Shown here: positions 1 to 10,172 of the stretch, one piece after another
How the letters are laid out: each line of letters begins with the position of its first letter
Numbering within the stretch: position 1 is the stretch's first letter
Assembly (NCBI RefSeq): GCF_015555905.1
Contig: NZ_JADNLK010000004.1
Location: 62,001 to 126,000, forward strand
Source of the DNA: Clostridium sp. D43t1_170807_H7
GTDB lineage: Bacteria; Bacillota; Clostridia; Clostridiales; Clostridiaceae
Length of the DNA: 64,000 nt
Reading direction: 5' to 3'
Position numbers and translations under genes: made by a program
The notes under the pieces: generated by a model
The model's input: only the letters and a program-made list of their open reading frames with translations
Told to the model about the DNA's origin: nothing
Database searches by the model: none

Positions 1-262
1 TAAGTCTTTTAGCTCCATAGAATTGAATTAACTCATTTACATAAATTGAATGTGAAGGTAATCCCATTCCAGTTCCTTGTATAGAAACTCTTTTTCCTTT
101 ATACGTTCCAGTATATCCATACATACCTCTAACTTCATTATAGCAAACTGCATCTTCTAAAAAGTTTTCTGCTATAAATTTAGCTCTTAATGGATCTCCT
201 GGCAATAATACTGTTTCTGCTATAGCCCCTTCTGGCGCCATAATATGTAAATGCTTTGACAT
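1..262 (-). CDS. deoD: purine nucleoside phosphorylase DeoD-type, 5' part only
   Basis: The reading frame runs off the left edge, so only the first 87 or so residues are present. It begins [20 protein letters not shown] and continues with a GDPLRAKF motif, which is the phosphate- and nucleoside-binding N-terminus of hexameric DeoD-type purine nucleoside phosphorylases. The family cleaves purine (deoxy)nucleosides with phosphate in cytosolic purine salvage. The ATG at 260-262 follows a GGAGG sequence at good spacing. The gene has its own upstream region (263-450), separated from folC, with a promoter-like motif shared with another locus at 14.7 kb. The C-terminus and downstream partners cannot be judged. 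Confidence 0.9.
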   Translation of the reverse strand, partial: MSKHLHIMAPEGAIAETVLLPGDPLRAKFIAENFLEDAVCYNEVRGMYGYTGTYKGKRVSIQGTGMGLPSHSIYVNELIQFYGAKRL

Positions 263-370
263 AAACATTACCTCCTTTATTTTGTTATTTATTAGTATAG
301 TATATTCTTTAATAATAGTAAATGATTAGCTTTTCAATAAATTCAAAAATTTAGGTTGTTTTCTTTTTTA

Positions 371-409
371 TTTAATCATCATTTACGAGTATTTTATTTT
401 AGTGTATAC
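371..409 (-). promoter_or_regulatory. promoter-like motif shared with 14692-14729
   Basis: On the minus strand this reads TATAC, 16 bases, CGTAAATGA. The same two blocks with the same 16-base spacing occur at 14692-14729. The core 22 bases match at 20 positions. Both copies lie in non-coding DNA roughly 80-110 bp ahead of a minus-strand gene (here deoD). The two-block layout suggests a promoter for an alternative sigma factor or an operator. I cannot assign the regulator. Confidence 0.4.
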
Positions 410-446
410 TTTTTTGTTTTATTTATTCTTGGTTTCAGCAACAAGC

Positions 447-477
447 AAAATAAAAGAGCCACATACAGTGACTCTTT
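447..477 (-). terminator. intrinsic terminator after folC
   Basis: A nine-pair stem (AGAGTCA pairing with TGGCTCT, one G-U pair) with a short loop is followed on the minus strand by a T-rich tail. It overlaps the folC stop codon. Confidence 0.75.
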
Positions 478-1774
478 ACTTAGTTAAAAATTTATTAATT
501 ATTTTCCTCATATCTCCAATCATATATAATGATCCACTGGCCAATATAATATCATTTTCCTTGGCATTTTTTAGTGCTTCTAAATAAGCTTCTTCATATT
601 TATCAAATGATCTGCAATTTTTGTTGTATTTAACTATTTCATTTTTTAAATCTTCTGCTAATTCAGCTCTTATTGAATTAGGAGTAACAGCATATACTTG
701 TTTCGCCATAGGCGTTATTATTTTAACCATTTCCTCAACATCTTTATCAGCTAAAATACCTAAAATTAAATATAACTTCTCATATTTAAAATACTTCTTT
801 ATATTTTTGCTTAACGTTTTTATCCCTTGTATATTATGAGCACCATCAATAACTATATAAGGACTATTTGATAAAACTTCTAATCTTCCTTTCCAAGTAA
901 CATTCTTTATACTTTTTATAATGCTTTCAATAGATATATCTACTATTTTTTTATTGTTTAAAACTTCAATAGCTTGCATTGCAACACTTAAATTAATTAT
1001 TTGATGTTCTCCTAGTAAAGGAAGTAGTATATCAAATTCTTTTTTATATTTCAATAATTGATATGGCTTATCCTCATTTACTACATTTACAAACTCTAAT
1101 TTATCATCAAGTGCAATATAAAGTTCTGAATCCATTTCAATACATTTATTCTTAATTACTTTTAAAGCTTCTTCTTCCTGTGGATATATTACTGTAGGAA
1201 TATTTTTCTTAATAATCCCCGCTTTTTCTCCTGCTATCTCTTCTATAGTATTTCCTAACAAATTAGTATGATCAAAACTTATAGATGTTATGACCTGAAG
1301 TATTGGTGTAATAACATTAGTTGAATCTAGTGTTCCTCCTAATCCTACTTCTATAACTCCAAAGTCTATATTTTCTCTTTTAAAGTATAAAAGCATTAAA
1401 ACAGTAATTATTTCAAATTCTGTAGGATGATTATATCCACCTTCTATTACTTTATCTACTGCCTCCTTAACTTCATCCATTAACACTGCTAAGGTTTCTT
1501 TTGGAATATTATTTCTATTAATTTGAATTCTTTCTTCAAACTCTTCTATAAATGGAGAAGTATACATTCCAACCTTATATCCTGCCCCCATTAAGATTTC
1601 TGTTATCATTGAAGTTGTAGATCCTTTTCCATTTGTACCTGCAATATGTATAAGCTTTAAATCCTTTTCTGGATTACCTAGGTACTCTAATAATTTATAA
1701 GTTCTTTCTAATCCATAATTCGATCCAAAATTTCCAACACCTGTTATGTATTTCATTGCTTCTTCGTATCTCAT
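476..1774 (-). CDS. folC: bifunctional folylpolyglutamate synthase / dihydrofolate synthase
   Basis: This 432-residue protein is full length for FolC, the cytosolic ATP-dependent ligase that adds glutamate to folates and, in many bacteria, makes dihydrofolate from dihydropteroate. The Mur-ligase-type P-loop HIAGTNGKGSTTSMI lies near residue 45. The glycine-rich motif LGGTLDSTN follows near 145 and the GEKAGIIK segment near 185. The C-terminal Mur ligase domain contains VIDGAHNIQG. The gene stands alone between two terminators. Whether it is bifunctional or only a polyglutamate synthase cannot be told from sequence. Confidence 0.93.
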   Translation of the reverse strand: MRYEEAMKYITGVGNFGSNYGLERTYKLLEYLGNPEKDLKLIHIAGTNGKGSTTSMITEILMGAGYKVGMYTSPFIEEFEERIQINRNNIPKETLAVLMDEVKEAVDKVIEGGYNHPTEFEIITVLMLLYFKRENIDFGVIEVGLGGTLDSTNVITPILQVITSISFDHTNLLGNTIEEIAGEKAGIIKKNIPTVIYPQEEEALKVIKNKCIEMDSELYIALDDKLEFVNVVNEDKPYQLLKYKKEFDILLPLLGEHQIINLSVAMQAIEVLNNKKIVDISIESIIKSIKNVTWKGRLEVLSNSPYIVIDGAHNIQGIKTLSKNIKKYFKYEKLYLILGILADKDVEEMVKIITPMAKQVYAVTPNSIRAELAEDLKNEIVKYNKNCRSFDKYEEAYLEALKNAKENDIILASGSLYMIGDMRKIINKFLTK

Positions 1775-1844
1775 AATTTACCTCATCTTATTTTACTTTA
1801 TACTATTAAATATAAATTATATTTAATAAAAAATCAAAATTTAT

Positions 1845-1886
1845 AAAGGTAAATCCCAATAATACTTATTATTAGAATTTACCTTT
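1845..1886 (-). terminator. terminator after the Bce-type permease
   Basis: A stem of AAAGGTAAATTC against GGATTTACCTTT, with a second inner AT-rich pairing, precedes a T-rich stretch on the minus strand. It sits 13 bp after the permease stop codon. Confidence 0.75.
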
Positions 1887-1898
1887 ATTCTAATCTAC

Positions 1899-3881
1899 CT
1901 ATTCTTGTTGCACTATTTTATAATAAACATTTGATGTAATTATATATACAATTGCATAAAGTACAATAAATACTATTGTAGTTATTATTATTGATATTAA
2001 AAATACATTTGTATCAAATAATCCAAATAACCCAAGCAACTTTGATATTAGTTTAAATGCAAATACTGTATGAATTACTGCAATTCCTATAGGGAAGAAA
2101 AATACCATAAGGACTTGTTTATTAATTACTTTTTTAACTTCATCTTTACTCATTCCAACTTTTTGCATAATTTTAAACCTATTACTATCATCATATCCTT
2201 CTGATATTTGCTTATAATAAATAATTAGCACTGTTCCTAGAATGAATAATACCCCTAAAAAGCATCCCAAAAATATAAAACATCCATTTGCAATATAAGA
2301 CTCTTCTCTATCTACATCAATACTACTAATATTGGCTGAATCTAAATTTGCTAAATCATTACTTATAGAGTGACAAAACTTTATTTTATCCTCTTTATTT
2401 CCTTCTAAGTTAAATCTCATTTCATAATCTGTAAACAATGAACCTGTATTAACTACATCTTTACATATATCATCTATTAATTTTTGATTTTCAAATATAA
2501 TACAATACTCATTAACCATATTATTTTCATTTTTATTTATCAATTTAAATTTATCTAACTTTTCTACAATATTAAACTTATTATTGTTAATAGTTATTGA
2601 ATCATATTTATAATTCTTAGCTACCGAAAATATTAAAACTTCATTATTATTTAAACTTACGTTTGTTCCTTGAATTTTATTATAATCATCTAGTGAGTAT
2701 AATTGAATAATACTTATATTATCCATTTCAACATTTTTAAAACCAGTTGCAATTTTTACATTTTCACCATTAATATTTACAATTAACTCATTTGCTCTGA
2801 ATTCATTTAAATCATGTAATGTTACTTTATTATCATTTGCTCTATCTATTAAACTTCCTTTTAAATTATCATAAATATCTTTTTGTGAGATTGGAATTAC
2901 TACCTTTGTATCGTATGGATATGAAATTTTTAAGCTTCTTTCTTGTCCTAAATATAAAGAAACTGTTGTAGATATTGTAATCAATACTGCTGTGCATAAT
3001 ATACATATACTAGCAAGCCCTGTTGCATTTTGTTTCATACGATAAATCATACCTGATACTGATATAAAGTTTCTTGATTTATAATAAAATCTTTTATTCT
3101 TCTTTAATAATTTTAAAATCATAATGCTTCCACTTGTAAATAAACAATAAGTTCCACCAATTACTAATATAATTGCTATAAACAATACTGAAGATGCTTT
3201 TAAAGGATTATTTGTAGTAATAGCTATTATATATCCTGATAATAAAAATATAAATGCCATTATTGCTGAAATCCATTTTATTTTTGGTTCTTTTTCTCCT
3301 TTTTCTCCACCCTTTAAAAGCTCTATTGGATTATTAACTTTTATCATTATTACATTTTGAAGTAACACTATAATAAAAATAGGAATAAATAAAAAAATTG
3401 TGCTTTTAATTGAAGTTAACGATATAGAAAACGTACTTGAAATATTAATATCAACCTGTAATAAATTAATTAATATTAAAAATAATAACCTTCCGAATAT
3501 AACTCCAAACATAAATCCTAAAATTAAACTTCCAAAACCAATTAATACAGTTTCAATTATTAAAATTTTGCTTATGTGTCTCTTTTCCATACCTAAAACA
3601 TTATAAAGTCCTATTTCTTTTTTTCTTCTTTTTATTAAAAAGCTATTTGTATAAAATAAAAATATTATTGAAAATAATCCTGTTATATTAACTCCAATTC
3701 TAAGAAGTGTTTTTAAATAATCACCTCCACTTATAGACGCTAAACCTTCATTTGTTGCTATACAATCTATAATATAAAACATCATTATTGTGCCTATACA
3801 TGCAAAGATATAAGGTAAATAAGTTTTCTTATTTTTTAATAAGTTATTTTTGGCTATACTAAAATACATTGAATTTTTCAT
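1899..3881 (-). CDS. BceB-like ABC transporter permease (FtsX family)
   Basis: A membrane protein of about 660 residues with an N-terminal transmembrane segment, further clusters of hydrophobic helices near residues 45-230, and a large predicted extracellular domain between about 320 and 535. Helices resume at the C-terminus. This layout is that of BceB/VraG-type permeases, which work with a BceA-type ATPase in resistance to cell-wall-targeting peptide antibiotics. I place the start at 3881 because AGGAGG lies upstream of that ATG and the upstream in-frame start has none. The gene overlaps the end of the ATPase gene by about 23 bp, so the two are translationally coupled. The substrate is unknown. 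Confidence 0.85.
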   Translation of the reverse strand: MKNSMYFSIAKNNLLKNKKTYLPYIFACIGTIMMFYIIDCIATNEGLASISGGDYLKTLLRIGVNITGLFSIIFLFYTNSFLIKRRKKEIGLYNVLGMEKRHISKILIIETVLIGFGSLILGFMFGVIFGRLLFLILINLLQVDINISSTFSISLTSIKSTIFLFIPIFIIVLLQNVIMIKVNNPIELLKGGEKGEKEPKIKWISAIMAFIFLLSGYIIAITTNNPLKASSVLFIAIILVIGGTYCLFTSGSIMILKLLKKNKRFYYKSRNFISVSGMIYRMKQNATGLASICILCTAVLITISTTVSLYLGQERSLKISYPYDTKVVIPISQKDIYDNLKGSLIDRANDNKVTLHDLNEFRANELIVNINGENVKIATGFKNVEMDNISIIQLYSLDDYNKIQGTNVSLNNNEVLIFSVAKNYKYDSITINNNKFNIVEKLDKFKLINKNENNMVNEYCIIFENQKLIDDICKDVVNTGSLFTDYEMRFNLEGNKEDKIKFCHSISNDLANLDSANISSIDVDREESYIANGCFIFLGCFLGVLFILGTVLIIYYKQISEGYDDSNRFKIMQKVGMSKDEVKKVINKQVLMVFFFPIGIAVIHTVFAFKLISKLLGLFGLFDTNVFLISIIITTIVFIVLYAIVYIITSNVYYKIVQQE

Positions 3882-4641
3882 TTTTGTTTCCTCCTGTAGC
3901 AAGTATAGCTAATGTATTTGATATTTTTTCATACATATCATCATTATTCATATTACCCCTATATATTTGGTTGAATATTTTTCCATCCTTAATAAATAAA
4001 ACTCTACTAGCATGACTAGCTGCTAAAACACTATGAGTTACCATAATTATTGTTTGACCTAAGCTATTAATTTTAGAAAATAGCGTTAATATCTCTGCTG
4101 TAGTTTTTGAATCTAAAGATCCTGTTGGCTCATCTGCAAGTAATAATTCTGGATTGGTTATTATTGCTCTTGCTATGGCTGCTCTTTGCTTTTCTCCTCC
4201 TGATACTTCATATGGATATTTTTCTAATATTTTTTTTATTCCAATTACTTCTGCAATAGCTCTTAACTTTTCTTCCATTTCTTTATGATTTTTTCCTGCT
4301 AGTACTAATGGTAAAAATATATTATCTTGTAAAGAAAAATTATCTAAAAGGTTAAAATCTTGAAATACATAACCAAGATGTTTTCTACGAAAAGCTGCCA
4401 TATCCTTTTCTTTTATATTAGTTATATTCTTTCCTTTTAATAAAACCTCACCACTAGTTACCTTATCTAAAGACGCTAAAATATTTAAAAGTGTAGTTTT
4501 ACCTGAACCTGATTCCCCCATTACAGCTATATACTCACCATTTTCTACTGAAAAAGAAATATCTCTTAAAGCCTCTATTTTATTAGTACCAAATCTTGTA
4601 CTATATACTTTTCTTAAGTTTTTAATTTCTAATATTGTCAT
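3859..4641 (-). CDS. BceA-like ABC transporter ATP-binding protein
   Basis: A 260-residue MacB/BceA-type ATPase that powers the adjacent permease. Walker A is GESGSGKTT near residue 42, the signature motif is VSGGEKQRAAIARAI near 146, Walker B is LLLADEPTGSLD and the switch histidine is in MVTHS. GGAGG lies nine bases ahead of the ATG. It is the first gene of the transporter pair and follows an intergenic region with a CTTACA-N4-TGTAAG palindrome, the type of site bound by BceR-like regulators. Inference: it is induced by the adjacent kinase and regulator when a peptide antibiotic is present. Confidence 0.9.
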   Translation of the reverse strand: MTILEIKNLRKVYSTRFGTNKIEALRDISFSVENGEYIAVMGESGSGKTTLLNILASLDKVTSGEVLLKGKNITNIKEKDMAAFRRKHLGYVFQDFNLLDNFSLQDNIFLPLVLAGKNHKEMEEKLRAIAEVIGIKKILEKYPYEVSGGEKQRAAIARAIITNPELLLADEPTGSLDSKTTAEILTLFSKINSLGQTIIMVTHSVLAASHASRVLFIKDGKIFNQIYRGNMNNDDMYEKISNTLAILATGGNKNEKFNVF

Positions 4642-4753
4642 TTAAATACCTCCAAAATTCTCACTTTTTGCTTTTATTTATTTTCTATATATTAATCATA
4701 ATAAAAAAAGAAAGGCCTTGCCTTAACATGACCTTACATTGCTTCATTTTAAC

Positions 4754-4769
4754 CTTACAGTTATGTAAG
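4754..4769 (-). promoter_or_regulatory. BceR-type operator, palindrome CTTACA-N4-TGTAAG
   Basis: The sequence has perfect six-base inverted arms around four bases. It matches the TTACA-N4-TGTAA form known for BceR-like regulators. It lies about 110 bp ahead of the ATPase gene, directly after the stop codon of the kinase gene, and so between the two-component genes and the transporter they would control. Confidence in the palindrome itself is high; the regulator is inferred from context. Confidence 0.65.
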
Positions 4770-4770
4770 C

Positions 4771-5784
4771 TTACTTTATTTTTATATTATTAATTGAAAA
4801 ATCTATATAAACCTTAGTACCTACTCCTACCTTAGAAGTAGCATATAACTTATGTGAAAGCCTTGTAGCTATTTCTTTACATAAATATAATCCTATTCCC
4901 GTAGATTTTTTATCACTTCTTCCATTGTATCCAGTAAACCCTTTTTCAAAAATTTGTGGTATATCTTCCTTTTCTATTCCTATACCTGTATCTTCAATTA
5001 CTAATGTATTATCACTATCCTTATCTAAATAAATAGAAATACTCCCTTGAGTAGTATATTTTAAGCTGTTAGATACGATTTGCTCAATTATAAATGTAGT
5101 CCATTTTTTATCAGTAATAATCTTACAATTTATTTCTTCTAATTTTAACGCTATCTTTTTATATATAAATGTTGCAGAATACTTTTTAATAGCAGATTGT
5201 ATAATATCTTTTAGCTCATATTCTTGTAGCTTTAAATCATAATTTAAAGTATCTAACCTTATATAATACAAAACCATATCAACATACTCATTAATTTTAA
5301 ACAATTCTTGTTTCATCATAGCCTTTTCTGGTGATGCATCCATAGATTGAACAATCATAAAAAATGCTGAAATAGGTGTTTTTATTTGATGAACCCACAT
5401 TGTATAATAATTTACTATATTCTCATACTTAAAATCTAAGTCTGTTTTTAAATTTGTTTTATTTTTATATAGAGCCTTTATAATATTTTCATAATCTTTA
5501 TAAATTAATGAGTTACTTTTTGATAACTTGTCCATACTAAACTCTACTTCATTTAATACACTAACTAAAATTTTATGTTTATTATAATAATTATTAAAAT
5601 CATATAAACTAAATAAAAAACCTAATGTAACAACAAGAAGTGATGCATATAAAAATACACCTAAAGGTAGATGATATAAACTATATACTATAAAAAATAT
5701 CCCAATAAAAACAATAAACTTCATAATAATACCTAGCTTATCTTTATAATAGCTAATTAGTATATCAATTTTTTTATCATTCAT
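4771..5784 (-). CDS. BceS-like intramembrane-sensing histidine kinase
   Basis: A 337-residue kinase with two close N-terminal transmembrane helices (about residues 20-60) and almost no extracellular loop, as in BceS-type kinases that sense through their partner ABC transporter. The H-box WVHQIKTPISAFF has its histidine near residue 132. The ATPase domain has an N-box VSNSLKYT and a G-box DTGIGIEKEDIPQIF. I start it at the ATG at 5784, one base after the regulator's stop codon, with AGGTG inside the end of the regulator gene. The upstream in-frame GTG lacks a ribosome-binding site. It pairs with the regulator immediately upstream. Confidence 0.9.
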   Translation of the reverse strand: MNDKKIDILISYYKDKLGIIMKFIVFIGIFFIVYSLYHLPLGVFLYASLLVVTLGFLFSLYDFNNYYNKHKILVSVLNEVEFSMDKLSKSNSLIYKDYENIIKALYKNKTNLKTDLDFKYENIVNYYTMWVHQIKTPISAFFMIVQSMDASPEKAMMKQELFKINEYVDMVLYYIRLDTLNYDLKLQEYELKDIIQSAIKKYSATFIYKKIALKLEEINCKIITDKKWTTFIIEQIVSNSLKYTTQGSISIYLDKDSDNTLVIEDTGIGIEKEDIPQIFEKGFTGYNGRSDKKSTGIGLYLCKEIATRLSHKLYATSKVGVGTKVYIDFSINNIKIK

Positions 5785-5785
5785 A

Positions 5786-6460
5786 TTATTCACCTATTAT
5801 ATAACCAATTCCCTTTTTAGTTTTTATAAAATCATTTAAGCCTATTTCCTCAAGCCTTTTCCTAATTCTAGTTACATTAACAGTTAAGGTGTTATCATCA
5901 ATATAACTTTCACTTTCCCAAAGATAAACCATAATTTCTTCTCTAGATACAGCTTTATTTTTATTTTCTAATAATATTTGAAGAATTTTAAATTCATTTT
6001 TACTTAAACTTAATTTATGATCTTTATATGCTAATGTAATTTCTTCTAGGTTAAGTATTACTCCATTACTTTCTAAGACATTCATTTTAACTTTAAATGA
6101 ATAAGTTCTTCTAAGTAATGCTTGTACCTTTGCTAAAAATATATTTAAATCAAAAGGCTTTACTATAAAATCATCTGCTCCCATATTTATAGCCATAATA
6201 TAATTCATATTATCGCTTTCTGATGATATAAATATTATTGGAAGTTTTGATATTTTTCTTATTTCTGAACACCAATAATATCCATTATAAAAAGGTAAAT
6301 TAATATCTATAAGTACTAATTCAGGATTAAAATTTTTAAACTCATCTATTACATTTTTAAAATCTGAAACACTACTTGCTTCATATCCCCATTTACACAA
6401 GTTATTTTTTAATAATTCTGAAATAACAGTATCATCTTCAATTATTAATATTTTATACAT
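5786..6460 (-). CDS. BceR-like response regulator (OmpR/PhoB family)
   Basis: A 224-residue regulator with a receiver domain (acidic pair EDD near residue 8, phospho-acceptor Asp52 in LIDINLP, conserved lysine in VKPFDL) and a C-terminal winged helix ending ITRKRLEE-like, here VTRIRKRLEE, then KTKKGIGYIIGE. It is phosphorylated by the adjacent kinase and expected to bind the palindrome ahead of the transporter genes. The HK and RR genes form a tight operon. The insertion YYWCSEIRK after the phosphorylation site is common in Bce-type regulators. Confidence 0.9.
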   Translation of the reverse strand: MYKILIIEDDTVISELLKNNLCKWGYEASSVSDFKNVIDEFKNFNPELVLIDINLPFYNGYYWCSEIRKISKLPIIFISSESDNMNYIMAINMGADDFIVKPFDLNIFLAKVQALLRRTYSFKVKMNVLESNGVILNLEEITLAYKDHKLSLSKNEFKILQILLENKNKAVSREEIMVYLWESESYIDDNTLTVNVTRIRKRLEEIGLNDFIKTKKGIGYIIGE

Positions 6461-6504
6461 ATTTCACCTCCACATTAGAAATACTTTGAACTTATGATTC
6501 TATT

Positions 6505-6912
6505 TTATTTATCAAAATCTATACTAGATAAAACTGCTATTATAATTGATATAACAGCTATAGAAATATCAGATACTGATACACTAGTCATAAAATAATC
6601 AACTAAACTCATTATAAACATTGTTGACATTGTATCTAATATAATAAATATTATTTTATAACATCTAACAGTAATTTTATCTAATGATAATAATGCCTTA
6701 GGAATTGCTTTTGCAAAAATTTCAATTGGAAACCCTATTATTGCTTGTATCATAAAAAATATTATAATATCTTTAATAGAATTATATTGAAATCCAAATA
6801 ACTTCATTATTGCTCCAGCAAATATTGACATAACACCAATAATAAAAATTAAAATTATAACTACAATTCCATAAATCATGATTGAACCTAATGATTTCTT
6901 AAGTTTATTCAT
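6505..6912 (-). CDS. small integral membrane protein, possibly YrvL-like
   Basis: A 135-residue protein that is nearly all hydrophobic, with about four transmembrane helices (near 10-35, 48-70, 84-105, 110-130). The start at 6912 has GGAGGAG at good spacing. Length and helix layout resemble the YrvL regulatory membrane protein family, but I see no diagnostic motif and this is a tentative call. It lies 44 bp upstream of the response regulator with no terminator between, so it may be transcribed with the two-component genes and take part in sensing or self-protection. Confidence 0.55.
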   Translation of the reverse strand: MNKLKKSLGSIMIYGIVVIILIFIIGVMSIFAGAIMKLFGFQYNSIKDIIIFFMIQAIIGFPIEIFAKAIPKALLSLDKITVRCYKIIFIILDTMSTMFIMSLVDYFMTSVSVSDISIAVISIIIAVLSSIDFDK

Positions 6913-7096
6913 AGTCTCCTCCCCCTACTTTAAAAAAGGTTTATCTTAAAGTATACTAATTACTTAATTTTATAATATGTAATTTAATTTTACATTTTTT
7001 ACTTATTATAACATATGTATTTTTATTCTTCTACAATATATAACATATACATCTTATATTAATAACATTAAGCATCTGTTATCTAAATATATAAAA

Positions 7097-7138
7097 ATAA
7101 CGTCCAATAAAGCTTAAATTATCTTTATTAGACGTTAT
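7097..7138 (-). terminator. strong terminator after the DUF3892 gene
   Basis: A 16-base nearly perfect stem, ATAACGTCTAATAAAG against CTTTATTGGACGTTAT, with a ten-base loop and a T-rich tail on the minus strand. Confidence 0.85.
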
Positions 7139-7159
7139 CTTTATAATTTATTTTAAATT

Positions 7160-7384
7160 TTAGTCTTCCTTAGCCATAGATGATAAATTATTTCCTTCTG
7201 TTCCATCTGGCTTAGTTCTTAAATATTCTTCACCTTTTCTAGAATGAGCAACAATTACTCCTTCAATTTGGCCATTCTTAGCCATTTCAACACCTTGTGC
7301 TTTTTCTACTGTTTGACCATTTTCTAGTACATATTGTGTTATTTCACCACTACTATTTTTGATTGTTTCTACTATTTTACTCAT
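7160..7384 (-). CDS. DUF3892 family protein
   Basis: A 74-residue soluble protein containing the core of DUF3892: QYVLENGQTVEKAQGVEMAK followed by NGQIEGVIVAHSRKGEEYLRT and DGTEGNNL. Function is unknown in this family, which is common in Firmicutes. I start it at the ATG at 7384 with GAGGTG eight bases upstream; an in-frame GTG three codons earlier overlaps that ribosome-binding site. It is monocistronic, with its own terminator. Confidence 0.85.
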   Translation of the reverse strand: MSKIVETIKNSSGEITQYVLENGQTVEKAQGVEMAKNGQIEGVIVAHSRKGEEYLRTKPDGTEGNNLSSMAKED

Positions 7385-7462
7385 TTTATTCACCTCTTAA
7401 GAGTATTTTTCACAAAATGAATATTTTTATGCATATTTCCGATTAATATAAGATATTAAAAA

Positions 7463-7493
7463 TGACAAGTAACAAAGTATAATCAACTTGTCA
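7463..7493 (-). terminator. terminator after valS
   Basis: An eight-pair stem TGACAAGT / ACTTGTCA with a 15-base loop and a run of five T residues on the minus strand, 37 bp after the valS stop. Confidence 0.8.
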
Positions 7494-7529
7494 CTTGCCA
7501 CTTTTAATTTATTATAAAATTACTTATGA

Positions 7530-10172
7530 CTATTTTAAAGTTTCAATTCTAACTAAAACTGCATCAAGCATTTCTTGATACTTAACTAGCTTTTCTTTTT
7601 CACCGTTAATTACTGCTTCTGGTGCTTTAGCTACAAATCCAGCATTAGAAAGTTTCTTTTCAATTCTTGTAACTTCACCTTCTAATTTCTTCTTTTCTTT
7701 ATTTAATCTTTCAAGTTCCTTATCCTTATCAACTAAGTCAAGTAGTGGCATGAATAATTCTCCACCTTTAACTACTAATGATACTGCATTTTCAGGAACT
7801 AAAGTTGTATCAGCTATAAATTCAACCTCTGAAGCTGAACCTAGCTTTTCCATGTAAGGAATACCAGCAGTAAATGCTTCTTTAGCTTCTTCAGATATAT
7901 AGCAAATTACTTTTGCTTTTCTTGAAGGTGGAACGTTCATTTCAGCTCTAACGTTTCTTAATCCCTTAACAGCTTCAATAATGAATTCCATATCTTTTTC
8001 AGCCTTGTTATCTGCTAATGCTTCAGAATATTCTGGCCAAGTTGAAATAGCTATAGATTCTCCTTCTGTTAATGTAGTGTATATTTCTTCAGTTATATAT
8101 GGCATAGCTGGGTGTAATAATTTTAATCCTGTAGTTAATACAGTGTTTAATACGTTATATGCTACTCCCTTAGCTTTTTCATCATCACTGAAGAATACTG
8201 GTTTAACAAGTTCTATATACCAGTCACAGAATTCAGTCCACATAAAGTCATAAACCTTTTGATTTGCTATTCCAAGCTCATATTTTTCTAAGTTTTCTGT
8301 TACTTCTTTAACTACAGTGTTCATTCTTGAAAGAATCCACTTATCAGCTAAGCTGTAGTCTGTGCAATCAGCATATTTATTCATTAATTCTTTATCAAGG
8401 TTCATCATAACGAATCTTGAAGCATTCCATATCTTATTAGCAAAGTTTCTTGCAGCTTCAACTTTTTCTGGAATATATCTTATATCATTTCCTGGTGTGC
8501 TTCCTGTAACTAGCATGAATCTTAATGCGTCAGCACCATATTCTTCAATTACTTGTAATGGGTCAACACCATTTCCTAAAGACTTACTCATCTTGATACC
8601 ATTAGCATCTCTTATAATACCATGCATTAATACTGTATCAAATGGAGTTTTATCCATATTATATAATCCTGAGAATATCATTCTTGCAACCCAGAAGAAT
8701 ATGATATCATATCCAGTAACTAATACATTACCAGGATAGAAGAAATCTAAATCTGGAGTTTTTTCTGGCCAACCTAAAGTTGAGAAAGGCCATAATGCAG
8801 ATGAGAACCATGTATCAAGTACATCTTCATCTTGTCTTATGCTTTCAGAACCACATTTTGAACACTTACATGGTGCATCAACTTCAACCATGATATGATT
8901 ACAATCATTACAGTAGAATACAGGTATTCTGTGTCCCCACCATAATTGTCTTGAAATACACCAGTCTTGGATATTTTCCATCCAGTTAAAGTATATTTTT
9001 TCAAATCTTTCTGGAATAATCTTTGTTTCACCTTTTCTAACAACGTCGATAGCTGGTTTTGCTAAAGATTCCATCTTTACATACCATTGTTGTGATATTA
9101 TAGGTTCAACTACAGTATTACATCTATCATGTGTTCCAACGTTGTGAGTATGAGGTTTAACTTTAACAAGTAATCCTTGCTCTTCTAAATCTTTAATCAT
9201 TTGCTTTCTAGCTTCGTATCTATCTAAACCTTGGTATTTTCCACCTAATTCATTGATTACACCGTGGTCATCCATTACTCTGATTATTGGAAGGTTATGT
9301 CTCTTACCAACTTCAAAGTCATTTGGATCGTGAGCTGGAGTTATTTTAACTGCTCCTGTACCAAATTCGATATCAACATATTCATCACCAACTACTGGTA
9401 TTTCTCTATCAGTTAGAGGTAATTTTAATGTTTTACCTATTAAGTGCTTAAATCTATCATCATTTGGGTTAACAGCAACTGCAGTATCTCCAAGTAATGT
9501 TTCTGGTCTTGTAGTAGCTATTTCTAAGAATCCAGAACCATCAGCTAATGGATAGTTAATATGCCAGAAGCTCCCTTCTTTTTCTTCATATACTATTTCT
9601 GCATCTGATAAAGCAGTAGTACATTTTGGACACCAGTTAGTTATTCTGTTTCCTTGATAGATTAATCCATCATTATATAATTTAACAAATACTGTTCTTA
9701 CGGCTTTGTTTAAGTTTTCATCCATTGTGAAAGCTTCTCTTGTAAAGTCACATGAAACTCCTAATTTCTTAAGCTGAGTTCTAATAGTACCTTTGTACTC
9801 TTCAGCCCATTTCCAAACTTCATCTAGGAAAGCTTCTCTTCCCATTTCTTTCTTAACTAAACCTTGCTTTAATAATTCATTTTCAACTTTAACTTCAGTC
9901 GCAATTGAAGCATGGTCTGTTCCTGGAAGCCATAAAGTGCAATATCCTTGCATTCTTTTAAATCTTATAAGCATATCTTGCATTGTATTATCTAATGCAT
10001 GACCTAAGTGAAGTTTACCAGTTATATTGGGTGGGGGCATCATTATTGTAAATGGCTTCTTTGTTTTATCAACAACAGGAGTGAAATATTTTTTTTCTTC
10101 CCATGTTTTATAGATTCTTTCTTCAAATTCTTTTGGATTATACGTTGTGGCTAAATTTTTCTTTTCTTCCAT
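7530..10172 (-). CDS. valS: valyl-tRNA synthetase
   Basis: An 880-residue class I synthetase, full length for bacterial ValS. It contains the HIGH-type motif in [18 protein letters not shown] near residue 47 and the KMSKS motif in [11 protein letters not shown] near 525. A CP1 editing domain with [15 protein letters not shown] lies between them, and a zinc-knuckle-like region CNDCN...CKCSKC is present. The C-terminal coiled coil (about 810-880, [15 protein letters not shown]) is typical of ValS. I start it at the ATG at 10172 with AGGAGG upstream; a TTG precedes it. Expression is controlled by the T-box leader immediately upstream. Confidence 0.97.
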   Translation of the reverse strand: MEEKKNLATTYNPKEFEERIYKTWEEKKYFTPVVDKTKKPFTIMMPPPNITGKLHLGHALDNTMQDMLIRFKRMQGYCTLWLPGTDHASIATEVKVENELLKQGLVKKEMGREAFLDEVWKWAEEYKGTIRTQLKKLGVSCDFTREAFTMDENLNKAVRTVFVKLYNDGLIYQGNRITNWCPKCTTALSDAEIVYEEKEGSFWHINYPLADGSGFLEIATTRPETLLGDTAVAVNPNDDRFKHLIGKTLKLPLTDREIPVVGDEYVDIEFGTGAVKITPAHDPNDFEVGKRHNLPIIRVMDDHGVINELGGKYQGLDRYEARKQMIKDLEEQGLLVKVKPHTHNVGTHDRCNTVVEPIISQQWYVKMESLAKPAIDVVRKGETKIIPERFEKIYFNWMENIQDWCISRQLWWGHRIPVFYCNDCNHIMVEVDAPCKCSKCGSESIRQDEDVLDTWFSSALWPFSTLGWPEKTPDLDFFYPGNVLVTGYDIIFFWVARMIFSGLYNMDKTPFDTVLMHGIIRDANGIKMSKSLGNGVDPLQVIEEYGADALRFMLVTGSTPGNDIRYIPEKVEAARNFANKIWNASRFVMMNLDKELMNKYADCTDYSLADKWILSRMNTVVKEVTENLEKYELGIANQKVYDFMWTEFCDWYIELVKPVFFSDDEKAKGVAYNVLNTVLTTGLKLLHPAMPYITEEIYTTLTEGESIAISTWPEYSEALADNKAEKDMEFIIEAVKGLRNVRAEMNVPPSRKAKVICYISEEAKEAFTAGIPYMEKLGSASEVEFIADTTLVPENAVSLVVKGGELFMPLLDLVDKDKELERLNKEKKKLEGEVTRIEKKLSNAGFVAKAPEAVINGEKEKLVKYQEMLDAVLVRIETLK

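Noticed and set aside
402-839. Plus-strand open frames across the folC end
   Set aside because: They lie opposite the clear folC frame or in the terminator region, have no ribosome-binding site and no recognisable motif.
7981-10002. Several plus-strand frames and one minus-strand frame inside valS
   Set aside because: They overlap the certain valS gene in other frames and look like shadows of its codon use.
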